Shown: one piece after another, positions 1 to 11,157 of the stretch | How the letters are laid out: each line of letters opens with the position of its first letter | Numbering within the stretch: the stretch's first letter is position 1 | Assembly: GCF_905475345.1 (NCBI RefSeq) | Contig: NC_066594.1 | Span: 3,842,001-3,906,000, forward strand | Reading direction: 5' to 3' | Length of the DNA stretch: 64,000 nucleotides | Origin: Vespula vulgaris | Taxonomy: Eukaryota; Arthropoda; Insecta; Hymenoptera; Vespidae | Program-made: the position numbers and the translations under genes | Notes under the pieces: model-generated | The model's database searches: none | Told to the model about the DNA's origin: nothing | Seen by the model: only the letters and a program-made list of their open reading frames with translations

Positions 1-511
1 TATTTACACACGTTTGTGTGGATAAAAATATATATTATCTAATATGATATATACATATATATACATATATGTATATATATAATGCACAAGATCGTGCCAT
101 GCAAATGCACAGTGCAAGATCGTATTCTCTTTGAAACGATATGAATTTAAGATTAAAGAGATCAGAAAATGAGACAAAAATGGAGCTGGTATTCTAGCGT
201 TAGTCTAACGTGAACATACTCTGAATTTCGTAATACGCTCGACGTTTCAAATCTGGATCGAATTATTTCCATCTATTTCAATCAGCTATCGAGAAAAGCA
301 AATTTGATCTGTCTAGTATATATTTCTAATCGGAACATTCGAATCGAGATTTTTTAACGTCGAACGATCGATCATCTTTTTGCTTATTCAGTTTCCTCGT
401 TTATACCTTGATTCCTGGGACCCTCGGGTGTAGTTCAATAAATAAAATAAAAGATGCAGGAAAAGATAGAGAAAGAAAGAGAGAAAGAAAGAGAGAGAAA
501 GAAAGAGAAAG

Positions 512-553
<42 letters not shown>

Positions 554-620
554 CTAGAGAGAAAGAGAGAAAGAGAGTGAGACAGAAAGATAAAAAGAAA
601 AGAAAAAAGAATATACTCAC
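1..620 (-). other. Slo2 intron running off the left edge
   Basis: Starts with the GTGAGT donor after the exon at 621-774 and continues out of the window. It holds a GA-rich block (458-600; CU-rich in the transcript) close to the donor and otherwise AT-rich unique sequence. I looked for a continuing channel exon on the minus strand and saw none. Confidence 0.8.
458..591. repeat. (GA)n-rich microsatellite
   Basis: Imperfect GA/GAAA tract with a purer core near 517-544. The apparent Lys/Glu/Arg-rich and Leu/Ser/Phe-rich open frames across it are repeat translations. It lies 30 bases beyond the splice donor of the exon at 621-774. Confidence 0.95.
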
Positions 621-774
621 GCTATCTTTTCACTCGGTGATCTCCACGGAACATCGTCGTCCATCTCGTCCTCGGATTCATCTCCTTCATGATCCAAGGA
701 TTCTTGCCCTGGTAGATGCAAGGTTGAGCTCGTTAACATATCAGGCACAGGTAAGATACTCGGCCTTCTGCTTC
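621..774 (-). CDS. SLO2: Slo2 linker exon with RRPS motif and acidic stretch (last coding exon in the window)
   Basis: Acceptor CATTAG, donor GTGAGT, 154 bases (GA of Gly884, residues 885-934, GC of the next codon). It reads SRRPSILPVPDMLTSSTLHL, PGQESLDHEGDESEDEMDDD, then VPWRSPSEKI. SRRPSI-PV is conserved in Slo2/KCNT linkers, and RRPS fits a basic-directed kinase site. The acidic DHEGDESEDEMDDD corresponds to the family's SEDE region. The next exon, expected to lead into RCK2, is not found between base 1 and 620. A strong CU-rich transcript tract (plus strand 458-600) follows the donor. Confidence 0.88.
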
Positions 775-972
775 CTAATGATTCGAATTCGATTGATTTA
801 ATTATTTCAACATTCTATTTTAGATACTTTTTGCGGTAGGTACAACTCAATTAAAAATTTATCTTTTTAACCTTTTCGCTTCGAACGCGATATCATATCG
901 ATAGAAACACGTTATTTCATAAGTGCGTCGGAGCGAAAAGTTTAATTAATTGTTATTTATTTCTTTCGTTAC

Positions 973-1134
973 CTCTTCTTTGAGTGAGAATTTCTGGACT
1001 AAGAAGATTTGGATTAGGATCGAGAGAACGCGGTACATCAAGGTGATTCCCCGTAATCGGTGTTTGTGGAGTAGAGCAAGTTTCTTTTAAATACGGTCTC
1101 GAATCTCCTAACCCTCCGGGATCGAGATAAGTCG
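973..1134 (-). CDS. SLO2: Slo2 linker exon, possible cassette exon
   Basis: Acceptor TTGTAG, donor GTAACG, 162 bases (CG of Pro830, residues 831-883, G of Gly884). It reads TYLDPGGLGDSRPYLKETCS, TPQTPITGNHLDVPRSLDPN, then PNLLSPEILTQRR. I do not recognise a domain; it has several Ser/Thr-Pro pairs (STP, QTP, LSP), so it looks like disordered linker. Support comes from phase: it follows C| of the previous exon and precedes |GA of the next, producing QRR-GSRRPSILP, which matches the family's SRRPSI-PV motif. At 54 codons, with the same phase at both ends, it could be skipped without a frameshift. Confidence 0.78.
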
Positions 1135-2885
1135 CTACAACAGGAGAAATCAACGATAGTGAGCTCGTCTCAATACATTCGACGAATACTTCGTGATGTG
1201 CGATTATGTGATCTTCAAAGTACATATTTGATAAAGAGAGAAGTGATATAGATATATGTGTCGAGTCATGATAATATAAATGACGACGATCGAAAGTTCT
1301 AATAGAAAAATTTTATACGTCTAATTCATTCATATTGATGTTTCCACACATTATAATGCGATTAAACATTATCAGAACAAATTAGACGAAGATTTCTCAT
1401 AACAATAAATATAAACAACAATCTATTCTTTTCTCTCTTCTTATTACGTATTAATAAATGACGAACTATTTCATTTCACTAATTTCCACATTTTCCACGC
1501 GTAAGCACATTGTGTCATTTATGTTACGTTTTATTGTAAGTATAATAAAATGTATTGAATGTGTGAGAAGCAAGATGTATTAAAAATGCGAGATGTGCTG
1601 GAGATAATTAATATGGCACGGAATTACTTGACACGGAAAGAAAAGCTTACATCCACAATCGATCAAGAGAAAGATACTGATTAAGATTTCGTTAAAATTG
1701 TACATGTTGATAGAGATATTAAAAATAAGAAACACGTGTTTTACCTTATCTATGATAATTACATTTTAATGAGAAAAAATAATTTGTAAAGAAAATCTTT
1801 TTACTTATCTCGTAAACTGATGGGGATAAAATGATGGAAAGAAAATATCGGGTAAAAAAGTTATTTATGGTTAATAAAACGATTATTCGATTTTAAAATT
1901 CTCCGTTAATCGGCATAAGTATCTATGAAAATGAGTCCAACTTTCCTCTTGCCAAGTCGGTAGAATAACTTTCTTGATCTCGGTGTTAATCGTTTCTTTC
2001 CGTGCAAAAGTATTACAGAAACATGCACCGAAACTGGCTACTCGGGCGAAGTCATGCACCAAGCAAGAATTACAATGCATAAAACTAGCAGGGCATTCTG
2101 ACGTAATTATGTGCAATTATACGTCGCCTAATCGTAGCTACAAAGTTTGCGTTCTCCCAACGAAATTCGAATTTTCCAAGTTTTTCTCTCCATATTTTTT
2201 TTTCATCTTCTTTTTATTTTTTAATTTGCACGCTATTATCAGCTTCTTTCTCTATGAAAGAAGAAAGCGTTCGAAGATATGGGCAACGTGTGAGCGGAAG
2301 AGCATGCAGTAAACATAAAAGGAAGTGGAGACGCTCGACGGGGAGATATGAGATTATAGAGCACTTATGTTCTAATATTGGAAAGCCCAGTTCCACGATA
2401 TATACCCCAAGGCTATCGTTGAAAAATTGCGTTGCCGCACGATGAGAGAAAACGAGGTTATCGAACGAACTTTCACGATAATCAAGTACTGGTATTATAG
2501 TCCCAGCTTTACGAAATTCCGATTTTTAGTTATTTTTGAAAATGATACAGCATTAAAATTGTCTCTCATTTATTTGACATTATCACAGCCAAAGTTATTA
2601 TTAAAAGCAAAAGACACGCTCATTATAGACATACGTCTCGTCTATTTATTTATGGTGAATATTATATATATTCTCCCTTGACGTATTCCAATTCCGTTAC
2701 TTTTTATAGAATTTTACCTAATTTTCCATGGATAAATCGTAAAAATGAAGAGTAAAAACAGTGAAAGGTGAAAGTAAAAATAAATAAATAAATGAAAATA
2801 GATAAGTAGTTAAAGAGGTAGAGATAAAAAAAGAAAAAGAAAGAAAAAAGAGAGAGAGAGAGAGAGAGGCGCATGCAACACTCAC
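1135..2885 (-). other. Slo2 intron between the linker exons
   Basis: 1,751 bases from GTGAGT (2885) to TAG (1135). It starts with a CU-rich transcript tract (plus strand 2846-2868). Short open frames around 1.9-2.7 kb on both strands have no recognisable protein or splice support. Nothing else seen. Confidence 0.8.
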
Positions 2886-3497
2886 GGTGGACATCGGATG
2901 CGAGTAGGTGGTGTTGGTGTGGTGTGGGCGTGCTAGGGAGGACCTGCAAAATAACCTGTGGCGGTAACGGGGCCCTGGGAGCATTCGCGGGCGTGGTACC
3001 GTTCGTGGTACGAGCCTGCTGTCCTCGGGGCCCCGTGCAGGTATCCTGCCTTGAGGATGTTTCGCTGAGAGCAACGTTACAACTGTTGGAAAATGGCCGA
3101 TGCTGTTCGGCAGCACCGTGGCTCATTGCAGTACCGTTCCCAGCACTTCCTCCTCCTCCTCCTCCTCCACCACCTCCACCTCCTGCTGAACCACCGGTTC
3201 CTGGCGTACTGCAGCTCATCGTGAGGGTCATCGTGGTTGTTGTAGTGGTAGTTGTCGTAGGTGCTATGCACGAAGAGGTTATCGTCGTTGTTGTTGTGTT
3301 CGTCGTTGCGTTAGTATTCGTTGTTGAGCCACTACCCGTTGTACTACCAGAAGTTGGATCAGTTTTCGTCTCGACGACTACCTGAGTAGGCTCCGCACCA
3401 CTACTTTGATGATTTGCTACAACGAACGCTGAGTTTTCTTCCTTCGTAATGCTCATATAGTAGCAGGTATCTGTCTTTTTCATTATGTGCCTGGGAC
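2886..3497 (-). CDS. SLO2: Slo2 exon: RCK1-RCK2 linker with Thr and Gly runs
   Basis: Acceptor CGACAG, donor GTGAGT, 612 bases (GT of Gly626, residues 627-829, C of Pro830). The start PRHIMKKTDTCYYMSITKEE then NSAFVV matches the family (NPGPR, CYY-ITKEENSAF). After that the sequence is low-complexity: Thr-rich stretches with a run of nine Thr (706-714), then Gly-Ser-Ala with a run of twelve Gly (731-742), then Ser/Thr/Pro/Ala-rich sequence ending PTPHQHHLLASDVH. This is an unstructured insertion in the linker and is longer than I recall for vertebrate proteins. Codons in both runs are mixed rather than a single repeated triplet. The antisense strand also looks open here (poly-Val, poly-Pro), which is a shadow. 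Confidence 0.9.
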
Positions 3498-3662
3498 CTG
3501 TCGATCAAGACATACGTTCCTTTTTCTTTTTCCTCTTCCTTCTCGAATAGAACGAATTTAAGGGATATAAAAGAAAGAGAGAAAGGGGGCGAGAGAGAGA
3601 AAGAGAGAGAAAGAGAGATAAATCGTATTCAAAAGGTATCGTTCTCGAGGGAGGCGTCCTAC

Positions 3663-3889
3663 CGGGATTGAGGAGAATGGTGTCTTCGTAAAATTCGGGA
3701 AGTTCAGCGGGTCTGACGGCCACCAACGCAACGCCGTATTTCCGGTGGCTGTGAAAGGATGCGTAGGTGAAGGACTTGCCCTCGTATTCCCCAAAGAATC
3801 GTGAATCTCCGAGGATTATATGGTAAATCTCGTTGCCGGAACATTTGCCGTATAGTCTGTGCCATTCCTCTTGCGACTGTTGCCCCTCC
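3663..3889 (-). CDS. SLO2: Slo2 exon: end of RCK1 and following conserved segment
   Basis: Acceptor TTTTAG, donor GTAGGA, 227 bases (G of Gln550, residues 551-625, first base of Gly626). It reads EGQQSQEEWHRLYGKCSGNE, IYHIILGDSRFFGEYEGKSF, TYASFHSHRKYGVALVAVRP, then AELPEFYEDTILLNP. EGQ-S-E-W---YG-CSGNE-YHI, EYEGKSFTYASFH-H-KYGV and ILLNPGPR are conserved in the family. AELPEFYED replaces the shorter loop I remember for vertebrate proteins. CU-rich transcript sequence lies downstream of the donor (plus strand 3566-3617). Confidence 0.94.
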
Positions 3890-4072
3890 CTAAAATACGA
3901 GATGCGGATGCTCGTCGTAAAAGGACAATCTTGATGAAAGTTACTAATGTGTACATTCCATATACATTCGTCACATTTTCATTAAGTTCATTCGCAGGGA
4001 ATGGGGATTAGTTCATGAAAAATTTTTTTTCACATCAGCAAAAGAAAGAAAGAGAGAAAAAAGACAACTTAC

Positions 4073-4270
4073 TGTCCTCTCGAGGTATGTAGCAGGAGCG
4101 TGACCAAGGTTGATGCGCCAGGACACGTACAATTATTCGCTAAAAGAGCGTACTTGAACTCGTCCTCGCAAACAACGTGTTCCGCGAATTTCACGTGGAG
4201 CTTGTTCTCTGGACGGAAAATCTGAACGTACTGTGGGACGTTCGGAGCGAAATCCTTTACCGCCCACGAC
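4073..4270 (-). CDS. SLO2: Slo2 exon: RCK1 gating domain, second half
   Basis: Acceptor CACGTAG, donor GTAAGT, 198 bases (one base of Arg484, residues 485-549, CA of Gln550). It reads SWAVKDFAPNVPQYVQIFRP, ENKLHVKFAEHVVCEDEFKY, ALLANNCTCPGASTLVTLLL, then HTSRG. AVKDFAPN, P-YVQI-RPENK-HVKFA-HVVCE-E-KYA and C-CP-ASTL-TLL-HTSRGQ are near-diagnostic of Slo2/KCNT. The transcript has a CU-rich stretch right after the donor (plus strand 4039-4062). Confidence 0.95.
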
Positions 4271-4685
4271 CTACGTGCGTCAAAGCGAAATAATTTCAAT
4301 TTTAATTGAATTAAATTTAATTTATATAAAAATATTCATCAACTCGTTGTTAGAAATGCAATCAATAAGATAGAGTAGTGCGGAAGAAACGATTTCATTC
4401 GATCTATTTACAAATGTCGATACTTTTTCGATTTCGATAATATTTCCATCGACGCGATGTCAATAAAAATTTCAGATATTGACAGAAATTTCAATAATTA
4501 TTTTTGAGTACATGTAAATATGAAATTACAAAAATTCTTCGATTAAATTTTCTCGCGAACGCTTATTGATCGTGTAGCTGTAGATAATCCGATCGCGAAC
4601 ATCTATCCGTTTAACTACGGCTATCACGAAGGAAAATGACGAAGTTGCAAATATCAATCGATATGGCACTGCGGTAAAGACCGAC
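4271..4685 (-). other. Slo2 intron within RCK1
   Basis: 415 bases of AT-rich unique sequence between the exons at 4686-4906 and 4073-4270. Nothing else seen. Confidence 0.85.
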
Positions 4686-4906
4686 CTTAGTATCGTGTGC
4701 TCGTCGGCAGCCGTTTTGTCAGCGTAATTTCGCGCAGCAAGGACGAAACAAGCTTCCGCCTCGTTCATCCTAGCTCTTGCTAGGTCGCCGTCTTTCAGAC
4801 AGGATCCCTGAATATAAATCACTCTTTGCGCCCAGATCGGCACCTGCAGGATCATTCTCATCGTCGTGTCGAGTTCCATCGGGGATAGGAGAACGACGTA
4901 ATAATC
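4686..4906 (-). CDS. SLO2: Slo2 exon: RCK1 gating domain, middle part
   Basis: Acceptor ATTTAG, donor GTCGGT, 221 bases (residues 411-483 plus AG of Arg484). It begins DYYVVLLSPMELDTTMRMIL, continues QVPIWAQRVIYIQGSCLKDG and DLARARMNEAEACFVLAARN, and ends YADKTAADEHTIL. DYYVV, QVP-W-QRVIY-QGS-LKD-DL-RA-M and EACF-L-RN match RCK1 of Slo2/KCNT, where this part supplies strands and helices of the cytosolic gating ring. The junction gives HTILRSWAVKD. Confidence 0.94.
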
Positions 4907-5096
4907 CTAAATATGTTTAGAATCGATTTTAGCAGAGGATCGGTCGATCGTCTGCTCGAGAATTCGAGTTTTACATGTTAAGTGGTTTTTAAGATGGATC
5001 GATCGATGGATCGATGGATAAACTAGAACGAGTTCGTGTCCCGAGGACAAAGTTTTAGAACTTTAATGAATATAATTTGAGTATAGCATGTCAGAC

Positions 5097-5261
5097 CTGC
5101 AATAAGGGATGAGCGTAGAATTCATTTAAGAAATCCATGATGGTGTCAGCGTGTAACGTCGTACTGCAAACGACTACGTGTTTTTCGCTTTGCGCCCTGT
5201 GAGACGAATAAGAGCCACCCAACTTTTGTCGTTCCATCCAGGTAAAAGCCAGCTGTTCGAA
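5097..5261 (-). CDS. SLO2: Slo2 exon: S6-RCK1 linker and start of RCK1
   Basis: Acceptor TTCACAG, donor GTCTGA (GT present, weak beyond it), 165 bases, phase 0 (residues 356-410). It reads FEQLAFTWMERQKLGGSYSS, then HRAQSEKHVVVCSTTLHADT, then IMDFLNEFYAHPLLQ. FEQLA-WMERQK-GG-YS-HRAQ-EKHVV is the family's gating-ring connector, and HVVVC starts the first beta strand of the RCK1 Rossmann-like fold. The weak donor is worth noting but the frame continues correctly into the next exon. Confidence 0.94.
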
Positions 5262-6309
5262 CTGTGAAGAAAGATAAAAGAAACATGCCGTATATAGAAC
5301 TTGGTATTCTACGTGTTTCGCAAAACAATTTCTAGAAATGTCAATACGAATAGAAAATCTTATGGAATTTGTGTTATTTTTCTTTTCCTTTTGTTTTGTT
5401 TTCTTCTTTTTTTTTATTAGTTCTTTATATTCGCATCGTCCGAGCGAAAAGAAAGTTCGCGCTTTTCGAGTGATTTTGAATAAATATTTGATCATCGGGA
5501 GATACTATCGACCCGAGACAAGTCACGAGTGAGAATTCGACCGAGCGAAATCACGAGTAGAAATTCATTCGCATGCAAGTATGACCAGCGTGGATGAGAA
5601 TCGCAATTTCTCGCGTGTATGTAGGTGACAGGCAATTTGACAGTTGAATAGGGCAATATCATAGCTATCATTGTCGTCGTTATCGACGATCGACAGTTCC
5701 TCGGTTCGAGCGCTTTGCCATCCGTCAACCTTCGTAGACGATTGTGAAATAGTACCACTCTAACCCGAGCCGCCATTTTTAAACAGTTCAATGTCGCTCT
5801 CTATTTAAACGGACAGCTCCTATACCACTCTCGAAAATTCGAGAGTCGACGTTACGTGGCCGATACTTTACACTGGATCATACCATCTCTGATTGAGTTA
5901 GCACGCGTATTTTGATCGTCGACGGACGTCGAGGTTAAATTTTCCTCTCTCGTTTTTACCTGCGAAATTGATTCGTCATCGTCGATATATTTGACATTTT
6001 CTAATCAAATGTGAAGCTGCTGAATCTGTTCTCAGATATACAGATACTCGAACGATTGTCCATATATGTATTTTTCATTATAAGATAAGTCTACGTTCTC
6101 TATCGGAAAGATTTAAATTTATTTAGATCATATGATTTAAATAATATGTTTTATAACTTGTATATAAATATATACATATATAGTTTGTCGTAAATGTTTA
6201 TATAAAAAATATATACAGAAATATAATTGTCCCAAATGCTCGAAATAAGTCTTACTTCCGCATCGATTGTCGTACGATCGAGAGTTGCAAGGAAGAATGA
6301 TGTACGTAC
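5262..6309 (-). other. Slo2 intron after the pore exon
   Basis: 1,048 bases. It contains a GCCGCCATTTTT site (5769-5780) matching the Pho/YY1 core GCCAT and short TA runs near 6160-6182. Open frames on the minus strand here continue from the exons and are not supported as coding. Confidence 0.8.
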
Positions 6310-6493
6310 CTGTGTTGGTAATACTATGAGAGCGACGCAGATCATAATAACCATATAAAGCTGCGAGGGCCAAATATCGGGCACGAAGTCTCCGTAACCT
6401 ACCGTAGAAAATGTTACGACGACGAAATACGTGCTCTGAAACAGATTCAAGTGCCTGTGCCCTGCCCTTTGAAAATGTTGGATTCCGCATACG
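6310..6493 (-). CDS. SLO2: Slo2 exon: pore loop, GYGD selectivity filter and S6
   Basis: Acceptor TTTCAG, donor GTACGT, 184 bases (one base of Ser294, then residues 295-355). The turret starts VCGIQHFQRAGHRHLNLFQS, and the pore helix and filter read TYFVVVTFSTVGYGDFVPDI, with the K+ filter VGYGD at 325-329. WPSQLYMVIMICVALIVLPT forms S6 (about 335-354), the inner gate helix. Everything needed for K+ selectivity is intact. WPSQ and MICVAL-VLP-Q are typical of Slo2/KCNT. A strong polypyrimidine tract precedes the acceptor. Confidence 0.96.
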
Positions 6494-8928
6494 CTGAAAC
6501 CGAAAAAGAAAGAAAAAGAAAAACTCGTATCTCTTCCATTCAAATTAATTCCATTTAATTCTTCCATTTTAATTAATAGTAAAAAGATAGCTTGCTATTG
6601 TTGTCGTTACTGCTTACTGAATCATTTTGTATACATTTGTAGCCAATATTACTTTGTGATACTAACGAATGCTCCATTACGATGGTAAAATTCTATTTTA
6701 CCGTTTGATATCAGGAATAATCGAATGGTTTCCTTTGTTCGATAGATAAAATGTCGAAGAGATACTGTAATGACGACTACAAATATTTGATAAATTCTGT
6801 AGAAAAGGATGGACCATGAAGGGCTGCAGAAAAAGGTTGTAGACCAAGCGGTTTACTGGCCGTAGTAAGGACTGGCATTTATAAACGACTGATATCCATT
6901 ATGCATGCGGCCTCCTTTTTATATCTATATCAGCATGGATATTTCTCTATTTTTTTTTTTTTCCTTTTTCTCTCCTTTTTTCACTCCCTTTATATCCCTC
7001 TCCTTTCCTAACAGAAGCTATTCACTCGTTCAGCAAACCAGACGACCATTGCGGCATGTTATAACGAGACTCGCATTAATGAAACGTGACATTAAATAAA
7101 GGATTTACATAGCCAGCCAAAGGATACCAAGAGAATTTGTTCTGCATTCATTCTATAAGATTGCATTTAAGCTGTAAATATTTTTGTATATCCTGTCTTT
7201 TGGAATTCTTATTGCTGAATTTTTTAATAGTATATTCTTTGTTTCTATTCTTTACATTGATTAAGCGAAATGAATAAAAAAGTCCAATAAGATTTGTTCA
7301 ATTCATTTTAATATTAATCGTTTTCTATGATCGCTTTAATAGTTTTATTGTAAACTTAATAGAATAAATTGAAGATATCGAATCGCAATAAATTATACGG
7401 AAATAAAATATCGATTAATAAAAAAGAGAATACCGTGCAAGAATAGCGATTGGTTAGCAAGTGTAATTATGAGATCGTAAAAATGTTCAGACTGTTATAT
7501 TTAATTGTTATAGGACATTCTACTGCATTATGCCACAGTGATCGTAAAAAAATGGTTTAAAAGTCGTGCGAACACGTCATAATGGCTTTAAGTAGCATAA
7601 TAGCATCAAAAAAGTTATCGCGTGTGATTTTAACGATTAAGCGCCGTAGACATGATAGAACCAAAGTGTCGGTTTCAATATAGAAATTGCGAAAAATGAT
7701 GTTTAAAAAATTCCGACGGAATTTTCTCTCGATCCAAAATTATTAATTACTAATTTGTTATCTAAGATCGTGATTTATTTGCTTTACCTGCGCTGAGAGT
7801 TGTGAAAATCAAATACAGGTTAATGGAAATATCCTTTGAGGAAAGATCTGCCCTTTGTCGATGTAATTAATTTGTTTCTTGATGCATTTGAGTAAGACAA
7901 CGAGAAGATGTTTCTATCGGCTTTATAATCAAAAGTACTCAAGCATTCAAAACGTCCAAGTAAACGTTTGACGTTCGCAAATGTCAAACGATTGAAAAGA
8001 AAACAATGGGAGGATAAGCAAGCAAAAATCTAAGGATTGCTTATGAAATACTATTTCTTAGAAATATCAAAAAGAAAGTGAGAATATACAGCGATGTCTC
8101 TTAAAATATAGAGAAAGTTATAGTCCGTGGTAGGTTACCGTCGTTACTGACGTTGCCATTTGAAAAATTGCTTTAGAATTTGCCAGTAGAAAAAGAAAAA
8201 ACTCTTTAAAAGGTTCTTTCGAGTGAGAAAGGAAAGCGTAGGTATAACAAATTGCATTAGATTCGTAGAGTGATTTCGTAAGAAATAATTTGAAATAAGA
8301 CGTCTACACGTTTTCTTCGTAGCTTTTGACGGATGAAGAGTAGGTCGGAGTCTTTCTATCTTTTCAAGGTCTTAAGGAAGAAGTACGATCTTAGAAGATA
8401 TAGGCCTGGTCGCTAGTAACGCACCGATTACAAGGGCAAAACGATACGACTTTGTACGTCGCATCAGAATTACACCATACATAATAAATCCGACGCGATC
8501 GATGGTGACACCAATCCATCTGCAGAAGCCGCCACGATTATTTATTAATACATGTCCCACATTACGATCCGAGTCGATCAACCGACTTTATTTTTTACTT
8601 TTCTCATCCCCACTTTGTTCCCCGCCAATCCACCTTTCTCTCTTTCGTCTTCTTTCTCTGTCCTTCTCGTAAGAAAAACTTGTGAACGTAGCATTGTACT
8701 TGTATGATGTAACTTTCAAATATACTTACTGATATTGAACGAGGATATGATCGATTATACGATGTCGTCACGCGTCTAACCACTTTTGATTTGTACAACT
8801 TTTTTTGTACTATTTTTTTAACGAGACGAATATTAGATGAAACTAACGCTACGGAATCTTCTCTTTACTCTTTCTATTTATTCAGTAATTCGATATTTTG
8901 CTCGTTTCTTTCTCTACTCTCTCCTTTC

Positions 8929-8961
8929 CCCCCTCTCTCTCTCTCTCTCTCTTTCTCTTTA
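8929..8961. repeat. (CT)n microsatellite
   Basis: Run of CT dinucleotides following a C-rich patch, paired with the GA block at 9091-9184. Confidence 0.9.
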
Positions 8962-9090
8962 TTCTTCAAAACATAAGTCACAATCGTTGTTGAGTCTCAT
9001 TCTGATTTTTCATTAAAATTACGAAGAACCTGTTTGTAAAGGGAGGAAAATTTAAACGTCTCACAAAAAAATTCTCCGTCTTCTTCTTTC

Positions 9091-9184
9091 GCAAGAGAGA
9101 GAAAAAGAGAGAGAGGGAAAGAGACTGAAAGAGAGAGGGAGAGAGAAAGAGAAAGAAGGAGGGAGAGAGAAAGAGAGAGAAAAA
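9091..9184. repeat. (GA)n microsatellite
   Basis: GA/GAAA/GGGA purine tract within the intron before the pore exon. Confidence 0.9.
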
Positions 9185-10902
9185 CTGAACTAATCACTTA
9201 AAAGCGAGAACAAGCTACAAATACGAATGTCTGATTATTTTAGTAAGATATTAACGGAGAGAGGAGATCCGAGGAGATCCACGCTCACGATAAATTCGTA
9301 TGCACGAACTTCCGGCACGCTCACTAGAAAACTTTTCTCATTATCCGTATAAAGCAATAAGTCGTGTATGAAACAAACATAACGCGTTGCGTAAACTTAA
9401 ATAACGAGCGGTAACGTTGAGCCAGTGGATTTGATCGAAACAGCCAATACTATAAATTCACTCTAATCATGTTAACGTCTGCAGCCTTCTGCCTCTTTTT
9501 GCCGTAGAAACTCAATTATAATTCTAAGAACGTTCGCCAATTATAGTTAACGAAGTTATAAGAAGAAGTAGTCAAAAAATTTGCACGATTTGAGATTGGA
9601 CGTATGAGTTGTATATCAATGTAATCTTACAATGTCAATTATTTTATAATTTTTTGTTTGCCTTTTCTTTTTAACCTGGCTTTCTTAGAATTCTTTTAGG
9701 TTTATAGATAAATTTATATCAACGGATAAAAAATCGTCGACGCTCGATGTATAGATTGTCTACATTCAGAAAAGGGGTGCGGCATCGTTGACACGAGAGT
9801 CGACGAAGAAAATTAGCATGCCACGTAGAAACTGCTGAATAATGTCCACAAACAAATTAACGAGTCGGCGTTTCAAACACGCCCAAAGTGGTACCATATG
9901 AGGTTAAAAAGTCACCCTTGATAATTAAGGGTTTCGCGGTCAAAGAAATGAATTTTTCGATTAGCAAATATTAATGAATCGTTTATCATAGAAGGTCAAC
10001 GCCCTTGTTCTATTATCATTGATGTATGAATAGAAAGATTTCGAATGAACTTTCTCGTTTTCTTCTTAGAAGAAAAATAAAAGAAAAAAAAAAAGAAAAA
10101 ACAATTCTTTGAAAAAATTTTGGTAGATTTAACTTATGAGTAATAATCAATACTTTCCTAGATCTATGACAAATTAATGTTTTTCCATTTTTTATAATAA
10201 TTTTCATTTTATTTGAGGACGTCTTTAGAAAATTCTAATCGCAATTTCAAAAGATTAAACGAAAGATCGGTCGATACTTTGTTAGTCCTTTCAACGATCA
10301 ATTCCAAATATACGAAGGATGTTCACACAATTTCTGATAGAATAGAAAGTAATTGTTCAGATAATTAATATTACAAATTATAAATTCTATTCGATGAGCG
10401 ATAAGAGGAAGGATGAAATACCATCTTATTTTGCAAACGATCTCATATTAAGAAATTAACACAATTAGTCTTTCGATAGATCGATTATATATTTTATATT
10501 TATTCGCTTCGAAAGAATTTCGGAATTAATTTCAATTTTAAAGCGGTCAGCATGTTTACAAAACAAAGTTCTCTTGCAGCGAATCTTGCTATATTAATAC
10601 ATTGAAAATTTACTCGTTGAGTACTACGTCACTGTATTAACAAAACGTTAGAACATTAACTACGGTACGAAGTTTCAAACATTCTGGCTTATAGATTCTC
10701 TCCATCACGAAGTTTCTTCAATAATTATTCAAGATTGCATACAATTTACTATAGAATTCTCGTCAAAATAATATTAATCGTTTATGTACGTACTTTGCAA
10801 TGCTACGAATACTAATTGCTTCCTCATTGAAATAAAATTGAAATAAAATTATTATGTAGATACATGGTAGAGAGTTTTAAAGAAATAAATTCAAAGACTC
10901 AC

Positions 10903-10997
10903 CTAGTAAAGACAAGGCACAGTAACGTTGCACTAAGGATCATAAGCTGTTGACTCAAAGCCGACTGAGATTTTTGCATGGCTCTGTGCAAATCATT
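10903..10997 (-). CDS. SLO2: Slo2 exon: S5 helix
   Basis: Acceptor TTTTAG, donor GTGAGT, 95 bases (residues 263-293 plus AG of Ser294). It reads NDLHRAMQKSQSALSQQLMI then LSATLLCLVFT. NDLHRA-Q-SQSA is the family's S4-S5 link, and the hydrophobic LMILSATLLCLVFT is S5. The partial codon AG is completed by C from the pore exon to give Ser-Val-Cys-Gly-Ile-Gln. Confidence 0.93.
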
Positions 10998-11073
10998 CTA
11001 AAAATACAAAGAATATTATTCATAAACCATCTAATTAGTAGGACAAAGTCCTCACGGATATCAAAGTACTCAC

Positions 11074-11157
11074 AAACATATTCTCCAATGAATGTTTGGC
11101 CAACCAACAATTTAAGAACACCGGGATGAAAAGATTTCGCATAGGTGGGTATAATAA
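11074..11157 (-). CDS. SLO2: Slo2 exon: S4-region segment
   Basis: Acceptor TTTCAG, donor GTGAGT, 84 bases, phase 0 (residues 235-262). It reads LLYPPMRNLFIPVFLNCWLA then KHSLENMF. PP-RNLFIPVFLNCWLAKH-LENM is one of the most conserved strings of Slo2/KCNT channels and corresponds to S4 and the S4-S5 link. Only one Arg lies in the helix, unlike the Arg/Lys ladder of voltage-gated channels. The following intron is just 76 bases, much shorter than most introns of this gene. Confidence 0.94.

Larger units (their letters stand above)
6494..10902 (-). other. Slo2 intron between S5 and pore exons
   Basis: 4,409 bases, mostly AT-rich unique sequence. It holds a CT block (8929-8961) and a GA block (9091-9184) that face each other as an imperfect inverted pair about 130 bases apart, and a homopolymer T/CTTT stretch near 6950-7000. 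No coding exon or transposon recognised. Confidence 0.8.

Noticed and set aside
454..801. Lys/Glu/Arg-rich plus-strand frame
   Set aside because: Translation of the GA microsatellite and the antisense of the Slo2 exon at 621-774.
2873..3385. 170-residue plus-strand open frame rich in Val and Pro
   Set aside because: It is the antisense of the Thr/Gly runs in the Slo2 linker exon; the minus-strand reading fits the channel, with correct splice sites.
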